NCBI GenBank assembly: GCA_040768125.1
Contig: JAXGNG010000001.1
Coordinates: forward strand, 1 to 64,000
DNA from: RBG-16-49-21 sp040768125
GTDB taxonomy: Bacteria; Spirochaetota; UBA4802; UBA5550
Reading direction: 5' to 3'
Length of the DNA stretch: 64,000 bases
Shown here: positions 17,930-27,021 of the stretch, piece after piece
Layout: every line of letters starts with the position of its first letter
How positions within the stretch are numbered: position 1 is the first letter of the stretch
Position numbers and translations under genes: made by a program
Notes under the pieces: generated by a model
Told to the model about the DNA's origin: nothing
The model's input: the letters and a program-made list of their open reading frames with translations, nothing else
The model's database searches: none

Positions 17930-18514
17930 ATGATTTATAAAATTACGGGACTCGTTGATGAATTAAAACCAACGGAAGTAATCCTTAATGTGGCAGGGGT
18001 AGGGTATGGCCTCAGCATTCCCATCTCAACATATGAAAGGATTTCAGAGGGGAACAGTGTCACGCTCTTTGTTCACACCTATCACCGGGAGGATGTATTT
18101 CGTCTTTTCGGCTTCATAACCCCTGAAGAGCGGGATGTTTTCGTTATACTTCTTAATATCAGCGGCATCGGCCCTTCCATGGCGCTATCGATCCTTTCCG
18201 GGATTTCAATCGGAGGACTCGTAGCGGCCGTTCGGGGAGAGAATCCAGCGATTTTGACTAAAATTCCGGGGATAGGTGCCGCAAAGGCGGAGAAACTTGT
18301 CTTCGAATTAAAACGAAAATTGAAAAAACTCGATGCCTGCGCCGGCGTTCCCTACCAGGGGAATCCACATCAGCGTGATGCCGTGGAAGCCCTCGTCATT
18401 CTCGGCTTCGACGAATCCAGGTCCTCCCGCGTCGTCGATGAGCTTCTCAGGGAGGACTCCGCGTTGAATCTCGAGACGGTTATCAAGGAAGCGCTAAGAA
18501 TTCTCTCGGCATGA
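17930..18514 (+). CDS. ruvA: Holliday junction DNA helicase subunit RuvA
   Basis: A 194-residue RuvA, which binds four-way DNA junctions and loads RuvB. The OB-fold domain reads MIYKITGLVDELKPTEVILN and GVGYGLSIP. Two helix-hairpin-helix motifs follow, LLNISGIGPSMALSILS and LTKIPGIGAAKAEKLVFELK. The C-terminal RuvB-interacting domain has DAVEALVILGFDESRS. The frame is open to 17879, but the family starts at MIxxxxG, so I chose ATG 17930; AGGAGGAG lies 11 bases upstream. ruvB is far away at 44446 and no ruvC is in the window. Confidence 0.93.
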   Translation: MIYKITGLVDELKPTEVILNVAGVGYGLSIPISTYERISEGNSVTLFVHTYHREDVFRLFGFITPEERDVFVILLNISGIGPSMALSILSGISIGGLVAAVRGENPAILTKIPGIGAAKAEKLVFELKRKLKKLDACAGVPYQGNPHQRDAVEALVILGFDESRSSRVVDELLREDSALNLETVIKEALRILSA

Positions 18515-18535
18515 CATGTCACCGCTCCCTGGATT

Positions 18536-20653
18536 TCAGTCGCCTGCCTTATCCCGGCACACTGCCCTGGCCCATCGTGCCGCCAGATGACCATTTCCCT
18601 TCCTGAGAAGCGCGACAACCCCCCTGGTTGCATCACCCCCGACGAACAACCCGTATCCAAGCGCACGATTTGACCCGTCGATTATGGTCGATGTCTTCCC
18701 CCACATGCCTGGCAGGAGATGACCCCCCATCTCTTCAAACCGCGCGATGCCGGTATACGCCGCGAAATCACCATAAGGCCTGAGAGTCCCTGATGCGGTT
18801 CCGTTTTCAAAGGTGTTGCCAAGGGCGTGCTTGATAATAGCAATCTCACCGGGAGACACACCCGGGAAAGTGCGAACCCCCCGGTCAGACACCCCTCCCG
18901 AGGCGATGAATCGGATAATCTTTACATAATCATTGACCGCAAAATCGATCCTGAAATCAAGCCCTGCCAGCATTCGCGACCATTCCTTCCTTCCACTCGT
19001 TTCAGGCAATTTCGCGTCGAGTTCCAGTCCCTCGCAGAAACGGATGAAAAAATCCCTGAATTTCTTTTCAGAGATCCTGTTATAGAGCGAGGCGAAGTAG
19101 AGGTTGCAGGAATGGGCAAGCGCCTCAGGAAGTCGAACCGTGCCGTGACCCTTATCATGCCAGCATCGCTCCGGCATGTCAGGATCCGCACGATTAATCC
19201 CATGGCACCGGTACGCATACGACCCGAAGATATCTTCCCGAGCTTCCGCCAGGTAGAGAGCCACGATCAATTTAAAGACTGATCCTGGAGGCACACGCCT
19301 TCGGAGAAACGCCTGTCCCGGACTGGCGGAAATGCATTTCCCCGTGGAAAGTTCGAATACGCAATACGAAAGGTAGGGTGATTGGGCATCAGCATCTGGT
19401 GAGACAAGATGGATATCCCCGTAGTAGTGTTCCAGGATTTCGTACCGGTTGTACCCGCGTCGCGAAAGCTCCAGAGCGCCGTGCTGGCAAAGCCCCACGC
19501 CATGGCCGAGACCCCTCCCCCTGAACATATAGTGTTGCGTCTCACCCCTGGTGAACACACTCACGTTAAAATTATTACTGCGAAGAAAATTCCATCCTTT
19601 CACCCTGTTAATCATGAGTCTGAAAGTCTCCACTGGATGGGATTCCGACCCCAGTGGGTTCCGCAGCGTCACCACCCTCGATGTTGTATCATAGTTGATG
19701 GCATCATCGACGAGTTCTCCCGGCGCGTTTCCCATATTGAATATTCCGTGGACCTCTTCTGCTTCGATGGATCTTTCCCAGTAATTCCCCTTCCCCCCGC
19801 AAAGTTCAACTCCCTGGCGGTAAAGCCAATCCCTCACACCGAATGTGCCGCTGACACCCTTTTTCCCGAATACGATCTCTCCAATGGTAGAGCCACCGCA
19901 CCGGGAATGAAAAAAAAGGTTTTCCCCGAGTCGAGCATGGTCGATACGCCACGAATCCTCGAAGCTGATAACCGGCGATGTCCTTCCCCTGTACACCTGG
20001 CAGTGGGTCAGGTCGCACACGTCATGGCCAACATGACGGGGCCTCCGCTCCATGTATCGGCAGCGGGCCATTATCACGTGGGAAAGGGCCATCAACGCCT
20101 CATTCTCGTTCACCCCGGTGGGTCCGAATTCCGCGCGGGCGGAATCGACCGCGTAGCGTTCGATCGTTTCCTGAACAAGGATACGGGGGGTCCCATCAAC
20201 GCTGGTTATACTGAGGGGCAGCGGGTAGCGCCGCGTTTCGTCTTTCAACGGGACCATTACTACGCCGTCCTCATCCGGCGCACCCTCCACCCTGAGGTCG
20301 AAGGGGGCCTCGAACCGATGCCGGCCCACCATGGCAAGCCACCGGCCGCCGTTTCTGGTGAGCACGATCACGCTGCCGTCGCCAACGGGATTTCCCGCAC
20401 CGTCAAGACACTCGGATCCCTTCTCCAGTCTCAATTCCAGGACCGGGGAAACTCCCTCTTTTACAAGACGGAGTTGCTTAGAGAGGATCCCAATTCTTAT
20501 CGTCTGCGTTTCATATCCCGATTCGCCAGCCTGAAGCCGGGAAGGGATCAGGAGGATGCTGATGGCGAGCACAAGTAGCCAACAGGCAGATTTCCCCGTA
20601 ATCGTGGTGACTCGTCCCGGGAAAAGAATGCACTTCCCGTGAAAGCGGCTCAT
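18536..20653 (-). CDS. SpoIID domain fused to a penicillin-binding transpeptidase domain
   Basis: A 705-residue exported protein with a signal or anchor (LLVLAISILLIPSRLQA). Residues of about 60-415 are a SpoIID/LytB domain, with NENEALMALSHVIMARCRYM, DLTHCQVYRG, FHSRCGGST and RGRGLGHGVGLCQHGALELS followed by ILEHYYGDI. SpoIID proteins are lytic transglycosylases acting on stripped glycan. From about 425 it continues as a penicillin-binding transpeptidase: PPGSVFK with Ser458 and Lys461 (SxxK), SCN at 515-517 (SxN) and GKTS at 652-655 (KTG-like, Ser for Gly). The CW...GHGTV...SCN spacing is that of PBP2-type proteins. It lies nine bases after lapA, with GGTGAG upstream. Confidence 0.85.
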   Translation of the reverse strand: MSRFHGKCILFPGRVTTITGKSACWLLVLAISILLIPSRLQAGESGYETQTIRIGILSKQLRLVKEGVSPVLELRLEKGSECLDGAGNPVGDGSVIVLTRNGGRWLAMVGRHRFEAPFDLRVEGAPDEDGVVMVPLKDETRRYPLPLSITSVDGTPRILVQETIERYAVDSARAEFGPTGVNENEALMALSHVIMARCRYMERRPRHVGHDVCDLTHCQVYRGRTSPVISFEDSWRIDHARLGENLFFHSRCGGSTIGEIVFGKKGVSGTFGVRDWLYRQGVELCGGKGNYWERSIEAEEVHGIFNMGNAPGELVDDAINYDTTSRVVTLRNPLGSESHPVETFRLMINRVKGWNFLRSNNFNVSVFTRGETQHYMFRGRGLGHGVGLCQHGALELSRRGYNRYEILEHYYGDIHLVSPDADAQSPYLSYCVFELSTGKCISASPGQAFLRRRVPPGSVFKLIVALYLAEAREDIFGSYAYRCHGINRADPDMPERCWHDKGHGTVRLPEALAHSCNLYFASLYNRISEKKFRDFFIRFCEGLELDAKLPETSGRKEWSRMLAGLDFRIDFAVNDYVKIIRFIASGGVSDRGVRTFPGVSPGEIAIIKHALGNTFENGTASGTLRPYGDFAAYTGIARFEEMGGHLLPGMWGKTSTIIDGSNRALGYGLFVGGDATRGVVALLRKGNGHLAARWARAVCRDKAGD

Positions 20654-20662
20654 TCCGCGATC

Positions 20663-20905
20663 TCACCTGATTTCTTCGTCACCGGTTTCCTCGTCGCGTT
20701 CCCCTGATTTACGAAACGTGATAATCGCCTTGAAGCCATATCCGACGATAAATCCGAGAACAAGGGCGAGTCCGATAACAAGAACCAGGGGAAGCGAGAA
20801 CTGCCATAATAAAAACTGCATTTGAACAGGCGTTATATTCTGCATCGCCAGTATAGTGATAATAACCGCGATGCAAATAACGATAATCGTTCGTGTTTGC
20901 GTCAT
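20663..20905 (-). CDS. lapA: LapA-domain (DUF1049) membrane protein
   Basis: An 80-residue inner-membrane protein with two helices, TIIVICIAVIITILAMQN and LPLVLVIGLALVLGFIVGYG, separated by ITPVQMQFLLWQFS. This is the LapA/DUF1049 layout, in which the NxxPVxxxFLxWxxxxPL phrase is diagnostic. LapA in E. coli helps regulate lipopolysaccharide synthesis. The C-terminal tail is charged (SGERDEETGDEE). It sits between the alpha-2-macroglobulin and SpoIID-transpeptidase genes and is probably co-transcribed with them. Confidence 0.85.
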   Translation of the reverse strand: MTQTRTIIVICIAVIITILAMQNITPVQMQFLLWQFSLPLVLVIGLALVLGFIVGYGFKAIITFRKSGERDEETGDEEIR

Positions 20906-20954
20906 AACCGTACCTCCCTTGCCTCCCCTCTCAATATTCGACAGGAGAAACGTC

Positions 20955-23900
20955 CTACTTTTTTTTCACTTCGAGAACAGCAGGCTTTGACCACCCCTGA
21001 ATGCTCGGCTCGTACATGCACTCCATGCGCGCGGGCTTTGCCATGAAGAATCCCGGTAATTCCGCCCGCATGATATAGGCGACTTCATAGACCTGCCCCT
21101 TCCTGAGTCCGGTGAAAAAATACACCATCCTGTCGTCCCATCTTTCAACATGAATATAGGGCTGGTACTCATCGTACGCGTTGATTCTGGTTACCTCAAA
21201 ACCCGAAGGAAGGCAATCTTCGAGGACCATGTACTCAAAATCATCGGCCGATGTGAATCCGACTTTCACCATGAGTTCATCTCCGACATTGATCCTCGTG
21301 TCATCCCCGAGATCCTGGGGCACCAGGTATTCCCTGTTGTGGGCATCACGCACGCGGGTAATCGCCGAGAACGACCGTGTGAGCTTTATGCCATTCGAAA
21401 GCGACGCGATACTGCGACCCTGGTACCCCGACCGGGACCGCATCTCCCCCTCCTTGAAATAGAGCGTCCCCGATATGGTGACATCGAAGCTGAGGTCAGT
21501 CCCCGCTTCTCCCTCCGCGCGTACCGTGAAAAGAGAACGGGAAGGCGTACCCGACAGGGACACCTTCCTGACAAGGGCATCGCCTGATTGAAGCTCCTCG
21601 AGATCATAGGCAATATCAGCGACACGAGCACCATCAAGACTGAATTCCACGCGGCCTTTCGTCACGCCCTCTCCGCCCATTTTCTCAAGATAGCCGCAGA
21701 GTGCGAGCATGACCGTCGCCGTTTCCTTCGTCGAATTCCAGTATCCTCCCCTGTACCTGTTGCCGAGTGAGCGCACGATCTGGGACGGAACGGTTGAACG
21801 GTCACCCGATTCCAGAAGTGCGGAAAGGGCGTGCGCCGTCATCTCCGTATCGCCACCCTGCCAGCCCCAGCGGTAGCGTGAATCGCTTTCCCAGTACAAC
21901 CCCTTCCCGTCCTTTTTCATTCGCGTTTTAATATCCGAAACAAGGCCGGGAAGTGCAGCCCCAATCTCATTCCTCATGTCAGCGTTAATCTCGGTATTCA
22001 ATCGTGCAGCCGCGAGAGCCCTTACAAGAAAAATCGTGGCATAGGTGCTCCGTTCCTTCAACCGCATCATCTCCCGGAAGGTTGCGTGGTTCCATCCTCC
22101 CCAGAGGGCGTTTACATACATCAGGTACCCCACTGCGTCATGATCCTCAAGGCGGTTGTTTGCGAAGTATTTTTTTACCGCGTTAAGCCCCGCTGCCACG
22201 ACATTCTTATCAACGGTGAATCCCTCGCCGCCCGCGATATGAAGCGAAAAAAGCACATAGCCGGTGACGAAAGCATTCCCTCTGCCGCCGGCCCACCACC
22301 CCCATGTGCCGTCATCGTTTTGCATCTGCTGGATCCGGGCCAGCCCTGCGGAAGCCCGCTCCAAAAGTTTTTCCCTTGCTTTCTGATCTATGAAGCGTGT
22401 GTATCCTTTCCGGCCCAGCATCCTCTGAAGCGCGAGGTTCGGCATGAATGCATTCAAAGTCTGCTCAACGCATCCGTAGGGATACTCGCTCAGGAACTTC
22501 GCCGCGCGAAGCATCTGTATTACCGGTGAGGGGTTCACCGAAATAACCAGTTCCTCCGGCACGAAGGAATAATCATCCGTGTTGCCAATCGGGGCCACGG
22601 CGACCGTCCGGTTCTCTCCCATATCCCCGGTACCGAAGAGGCTGTAGGAAACGCCCCGGCGTTTAACAGGCACACGCACCCGCAGTACGTCACGCGCTTC
22701 ACGGTCGGCCTTTGCCTCGAACTCAAGCGCAACTGACTCCTTCCCCTTTGGCACGTCGAATGGATAGTACGTACTGGCAGATCCGAAGGCGGGCAGGCTG
22801 ATCGCGACCTTATCCTCCGGCTTGAGAGACGCCGCAGCCGCCTTGAATAATGTTGACACGCTGCCAAGCCCCCTCTCTGTATTGCTGTTCACGATGCCGA
22901 CAAGGCTCAGCCGGTCCCCCTCGACCATGAAACGGGGCCTTCCGATCCTGGCAATGAGATCCTGTGTGACCAGGAAAGTCCTCCGCACTTCGCCGACTCT
23001 TCCCTCGAGATCATGTCCCCTTCCGGTGAGCCGCCAGGTGGTGAGGTTGTCGGGCAGGGGGATCTCAAGGCGGGCCACCCCATCATCTCCCGTCCTTATA
23101 TTGGCTCTCCAGAAGGCGGTATCCTTGAATTTCTCCCGTACTTCGACCCGGTCATCCTTCGCCGCCCCGGCCAGCACGGTGATCGGATATGAATAACTGG
23201 TGAGAACCCAGTTCGAAATCCTGGAATAGAAGAAATCCTTCATCGGCGGGGTATGATCGCGCCGCACGCTGAATATCGCCTCGTCAACCGCAGCGAGTGA
23301 GATATCGGCCTTTATTGGCCTGCCCCCCTCATCCCTTGCCTTCAGCAGCACGCGCGTCGTTTCGCCGGGCCCATATTTTTCCCTGTCCGTTTCGATCGAA
23401 AGCGACAGGCCGGTGTCGATCACCGGCAATGAAACCAGGGCGGTGGACGTGTATAGCGCGCGTTTTCTCTGCATCGTGGCAGTGACGTAAAGATTGGGCG
23501 CGTACTCTTTTTTCACCTTGAATTCCACGGGCATGATATTCCCCGTCATCTTCACCACTCTGGTCTCATAGACGTCACGGCCTTCGAGGGTGATGCAGAC
23601 ATAGGCGTCGGTGTATCTGCTCTTGACAAGGCAGGTAACCTGTCCGGGACCGGACAGTTCCTCGGCGCTGACTGACACCTCTAGGTTTTTAAACCGCGAA
23701 GCCACGGACTGCCCGGCCCCACCGTATATCCATATCACGCGGGATCCCCTGATAACATTCTCCTTCCTGTCGACTCCGGTGACAACGAGATCGAATTCCC
23801 CATAGGAGGTAAACTCCCGGGGAAGGTCCACGACGGCGCTTCCCTCGTGATTTGTGCTGATCTGCCGTGAATACACGGGCCTGCTGTCATGAACGTAGAC

Positions 23901-26324
23901 CCTCTGCCACGGTTTCCAGACATACCTGAAAGCCTCAACTTTCAATTTTGCCGCATAGGGCTTTCCCGTGTGGGTGAGTGTTCGGACCGTCACTTTCTTT
24001 GCTTCGCCGCCCGCGAAGAAATTTTTGGATGGTTCAATTTTAATATAAAATTCACCACGGCCCACTCTTACTCTCGTCCGCGAGGTGATACTCACGTTCG
24101 ATCGATCAACCACCGTTGCCTCGCATGTTATCTCGCGGTCAAACGGGTAGTCTCCCGCGTGGAGCCGGAGTACGGTAATACCGTCCCTGTCCGCGTATTT
24201 CTCTCCTTCCATGACGATCCTGTTATACGATCCGCTCCCCGCGTAATCCTCCTCCCACCAGTAGGTGGTATCGGAGTCCCTTAGGCGGGTCTCGTAAAAT
24301 CGGTACCTGACAAGAGCGCCGCCGAGAGGAGCGCCGAAGAAGTATTTTGATTCCACCTTGAATTCCGCGGTATCTCCGTTAATGAAGTATTCACGCGAGG
24401 GCGTGATATCAACCTTGAACTCAGGCTTTCGGTACTGCTCAACGTAAAAGGTGCCTCTGGCATAGAGTTGTTTTTCGGCCGGGCCCGCCGCTATTTCATA
24501 GGTACCCAGGTTTGCATCACCGGGTATGGTTATCTCGCCCTCCAGTGTCCCCCATTCGTCAAGGGTATCGCTTCCTTCTCTGATATTCTTATCCATGCTT
24601 CTATTTACGATTGAAAAGAAGACTTTTTCTCCACGGGCGGGGAGAAACCGCTCAACCCTGTTTTTCGCGATGATCTTGTACTTGACGGTGTCTCCCGCGC
24701 GATATACAGGGCGGTCCGTATAGATGAAATATTTTTTCTGCTCCCGCTGGAAGGTTGAAGGGGAACCTGTTGCGCAGATGGCATAGCTCCCGTCCGGAGC
24801 GATCACTATGGCGGAAAGATACCGCCCTGACCTGATGTTTTTTTTGAATATTCCGTTGCCGTCGGTCACGCCCTGCGCGACTACCCCAACTGGCAGTTCC
24901 TCAAGTCGCTCGGGGGGCTTGTACCTTGTTCGCTTTTTCTTTTTCGGCGTTGTGTCGAAAAGGCCGACTCTCGCCCCCTTGACGGGAGCGTTGTCAACAA
25001 GGCTCGTCACGTAGGCGAGTATCGACTCCTGGGACCGCTTCATTACAACCCCGACGGTAGTGAGAGAGAAAAATTTCCTGCTGATGATTCTGTCGGCTCC
25101 CTTCACCTCGACGCAGTATCCACCCGTAGGAAGCGCGGTTTTCACCTGAAGTGATTGATACCTCCATTCGTACGGCTCGAATTCCCGAATCGGCTCTTTC
25201 CAGGAAGCCACCGCCTTCAGTCCTGCCCTGGAAGGATCAAGCTTGTCAGGATCAACTCCACCCTTTACCAGTACATCGATAGGAACTTTATAGATGGTAA
25301 CCGATATATTCTCCAGGCGTAGTGAACGCACATTGAATTCTACGGTATCACCCGGGGCGAAAGTGTAGCGATAGGCATACACCTGGACCTGGGGCTCCTT
25401 TGCCCTGACGGTGAAGCGAACACCCGACTTTCTCTCTCCCTCGTCGATTTTCATCACGCCCGCTTCCAGGGTATAAAATCCCTGATGGGTGACGCTCACC
25501 TTGTACGTGCCCGGCTTTACATCCTCCAGCCGGAAGCTCCCGTCCTGGAAGGTCGTTCCAGAATAGGTAACACCCCCCGAAAGAGATACATCCACGCCAA
25601 TGGCGGGAATATCCAGCCCCTCGATCATAACCGTTCCCTCGATCATGGCAGGCCGGGTCATGATCATGGGAAGCGCAAAACTCTCGCCCTCCTTGATGTT
25701 TTTAATCCTTGCCGTCTCAGTAATGTATCCCGCTCCGGAGAACGCAACAATGTAGGAGCCCGCAGGTAGCTTCTCAAAGCGGTATGATCCATTCTCATTC
25801 GTTGCTGAAATCAACGGTTTTTCGTTCGCGTCGCCCGATTCCCTTTCATAATATCGCCCCTGCCGTATCAGCTTCACCTCTATTCCTTTCAGGGGTTCTC
25901 CCCGACGGCTCTTTACAATTCCCTCAAGTATTGATTCTTTCCTGAGCTCGACCCTGTATTCACCCGCCGTGACCGGTCCGGTCGCCACGTGCGTCACGTA
26001 TCCCGTTGCGGTGATTTCAATTCGATAGGTTACATGGGGAATAAAATCATCGATCCTGAAACGACCTCCACCATCTGTTTCCCTCTCATAATACCCGACG
26101 CCCATGTTCGCGTTTTTCATTTCAATTCGCGCGGATTTGATCCCCTTCTTTGTTTTCGCGTCAATCACCAGCCCGTCTATTTGGGATTTCAGCACAAGGG
26201 GCTTCGTGTCCCCGGTGTATACGGTCCTTCCATCGGGAAGACGATTGACACCGCCTTCGTCACAGTTTGTGATTGCAAGGATAGTTGCGCAGAGCATGAT
26301 GGCCGCGAGTGATTTATTTCCCAT
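20955..26324 (-). CDS. Bacterial alpha-2-macroglobulin lipoprotein with thioester
   Basis: A 1789-residue periplasmic protease trap. The signal peptide ends in a lipobox with Cys21 (ILAITNC); Asp at +2 resembles the inner-membrane-retained E. coli homologue. Residues of about 40-300 hold three carboxypeptidase-regulatory-like beta-sandwich repeats (GLVIDAKTKKGIKSARIEMK, EGIVKSRRGEPLKGIEVKL, EGTVMIEGLDIPAIGVDV). Macroglobulin domains follow, with FIYTDRPVYRAGDTVKYK. The thioester motif is GCVEQ with Cys1285 and Gln1288, at the head of the alpha-helical TED domain (GTWGWWAGG, VTGYVLFSL). The C-terminal receptor-like domain ends YEPSIQGWS. In E. coli such a gene is paired with pbpC; here LapA and a SpoIID-transpeptidase follow. 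Confidence 0.95.
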   Translation of the reverse strand: MGNKSLAAIMLCATILAITNCDEGGVNRLPDGRTVYTGDTKPLVLKSQIDGLVIDAKTKKGIKSARIEMKNANMGVGYYERETDGGGRFRIDDFIPHVTYRIEITATGYVTHVATGPVTAGEYRVELRKESILEGIVKSRRGEPLKGIEVKLIRQGRYYERESGDANEKPLISATNENGSYRFEKLPAGSYIVAFSGAGYITETARIKNIKEGESFALPMIMTRPAMIEGTVMIEGLDIPAIGVDVSLSGGVTYSGTTFQDGSFRLEDVKPGTYKVSVTHQGFYTLEAGVMKIDEGERKSGVRFTVRAKEPQVQVYAYRYTFAPGDTVEFNVRSLRLENISVTIYKVPIDVLVKGGVDPDKLDPSRAGLKAVASWKEPIREFEPYEWRYQSLQVKTALPTGGYCVEVKGADRIISRKFFSLTTVGVVMKRSQESILAYVTSLVDNAPVKGARVGLFDTTPKKKKRTRYKPPERLEELPVGVVAQGVTDGNGIFKKNIRSGRYLSAIVIAPDGSYAICATGSPSTFQREQKKYFIYTDRPVYRAGDTVKYKIIAKNRVERFLPARGEKVFFSIVNRSMDKNIREGSDTLDEWGTLEGEITIPGDANLGTYEIAAGPAEKQLYARGTFYVEQYRKPEFKVDITPSREYFINGDTAEFKVESKYFFGAPLGGALVRYRFYETRLRDSDTTYWWEEDYAGSGSYNRIVMEGEKYADRDGITVLRLHAGDYPFDREITCEATVVDRSNVSITSRTRVRVGRGEFYIKIEPSKNFFAGGEAKKVTVRTLTHTGKPYAAKLKVEAFRYVWKPWQRVYVHDSRPVYSRQISTNHEGSAVVDLPREFTSYGEFDLVVTGVDRKENVIRGSRVIWIYGGAGQSVASRFKNLEVSVSAEELSGPGQVTCLVKSRYTDAYVCITLEGRDVYETRVVKMTGNIMPVEFKVKKEYAPNLYVTATMQRKRALYTSTALVSLPVIDTGLSLSIETDREKYGPGETTRVLLKARDEGGRPIKADISLAAVDEAIFSVRRDHTPPMKDFFYSRISNWVLTSYSYPITVLAGAAKDDRVEVREKFKDTAFWRANIRTGDDGVARLEIPLPDNLTTWRLTGRGHDLEGRVGEVRRTFLVTQDLIARIGRPRFMVEGDRLSLVGIVNSNTERGLGSVSTLFKAAAASLKPEDKVAISLPAFGSASTYYPFDVPKGKESVALEFEAKADREARDVLRVRVPVKRRGVSYSLFGTGDMGENRTVAVAPIGNTDDYSFVPEELVISVNPSPVIQMLRAAKFLSEYPYGCVEQTLNAFMPNLALQRMLGRKGYTRFIDQKAREKLLERASAGLARIQQMQNDDGTWGWWAGGRGNAFVTGYVLFSLHIAGGEGFTVDKNVVAAGLNAVKKYFANNRLEDHDAVGYLMYVNALWGGWNHATFREMMRLKERSTYATIFLVRALAAARLNTEINADMRNEIGAALPGLVSDIKTRMKKDGKGLYWESDSRYRWGWQGGDTEMTAHALSALLESGDRSTVPSQIVRSLGNRYRGGYWNSTKETATVMLALCGYLEKMGGEGVTKGRVEFSLDGARVADIAYDLEELQSGDALVRKVSLSGTPSRSLFTVRAEGEAGTDLSFDVTISGTLYFKEGEMRSRSGYQGRSIASLSNGIKLTRSFSAITRVRDAHNREYLVPQDLGDDTRINVGDELMVKVGFTSADDFEYMVLEDCLPSGFEVTRINAYDEYQPYIHVERWDDRMVYFFTGLRKGQVYEVAYIMRAELPGFFMAKPARMECMYEPSIQGWSKPAVLEVKKK

Positions 26325-26389
26325 GATCTCCCCCCGTTAAACCCGCTCTGTAGAAACGGATGATGGCATCCTGTCTCACGAACAGGTTC

Positions 26390-26998
26390 TTATCGAATGG
26401 TAACCGCCTTGAACGCAGAAATCTGGCACGATTTCTCCGAAGCCAGGCGATCAACAAATGAAAGCTGCCTGATTTCTGCGGGTACGAAAATATAGTTCTC
26501 TCCTTTGCTGCACTGGAGCATAAATCCATACTCTTTTACATTCATTCCATATATTTCGCCCACGGCAAAGGGAGGCGAGGTAACCGTCATTATTATTTCT
26601 GTATCAGCGAGTTCCGATACATCGAGAGGATCATAACGCGGATCCCTCGTCAGCGCCCCCGCCAGGTAATCGCCCAGAAGGGCCGCGATATCATCGGTCC
26701 AGTGTGAAAAAGCGCCGAAACAGCCACGCACCTTTTTTCCTTTCTTTAACGTAATGAAAATCCCGAGACGGCCAAAATAAGGCGGAGGTTTGACCGAAAG
26801 TGTTTCTCCGGAGCCAACTCCCGTGAGCCGTGCCCGGGCAAGGGAGCGCAGCCACCTGAGCAGCTCGCGGGAATTCTCTCCACTTGCAAACTCGCCCCAC
26901 TGGGCAAGCATCGGATCATCCTGCGCTGTTGACTCGTGAACCGCCACGGCGGGAAAGACCATCGACACGAAAATGATGATTCGCGCAACGCGTATCAT
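26390..26998 (-). CDS. Exported AMMECR1-domain protein
   Basis: A 202-residue protein with an N-terminal signal-like segment (VARIIIFVSMVFPAVAVHES) followed by an AMMECR1 domain. The domain carries the family motif VRGCFGAF, the conserved ALTRDPRYDPLDVSEL and a final block FVPAEIRQ. AMMECR1 proteins elsewhere are cytosolic and of uncertain chemistry; the invariant Cys in RGCxG is present. The longest frame starts at TTG 27007; ATG 26998 has GGAG nine bases upstream. It lies 23 bases after vanW and 65 bases before the alpha-2-macroglobulin gene. Confidence 0.82.
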   Translation of the reverse strand: MIRVARIIIFVSMVFPAVAVHESTAQDDPMLAQWGEFASGENSRELLRWLRSLARARLTGVGSGETLSVKPPPYFGRLGIFITLKKGKKVRGCFGAFSHWTDDIAALLGDYLAGALTRDPRYDPLDVSELADTEIIMTVTSPPFAVGEIYGMNVKEYGFMLQCSKGENYIFVPAEIRQLSFVDRLASEKSCQISAFKAVTIR

Positions 26999-27021
26999 TT
27001 CAGTCAACTCCAGTCATTCCT

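Noticed and set aside
19409..20578. Long plus-strand open frame (389 codons) over the SpoIID fusion gene
   Set aside because: Antisense to strong SpoIID signatures; composition typical of a shadow frame.
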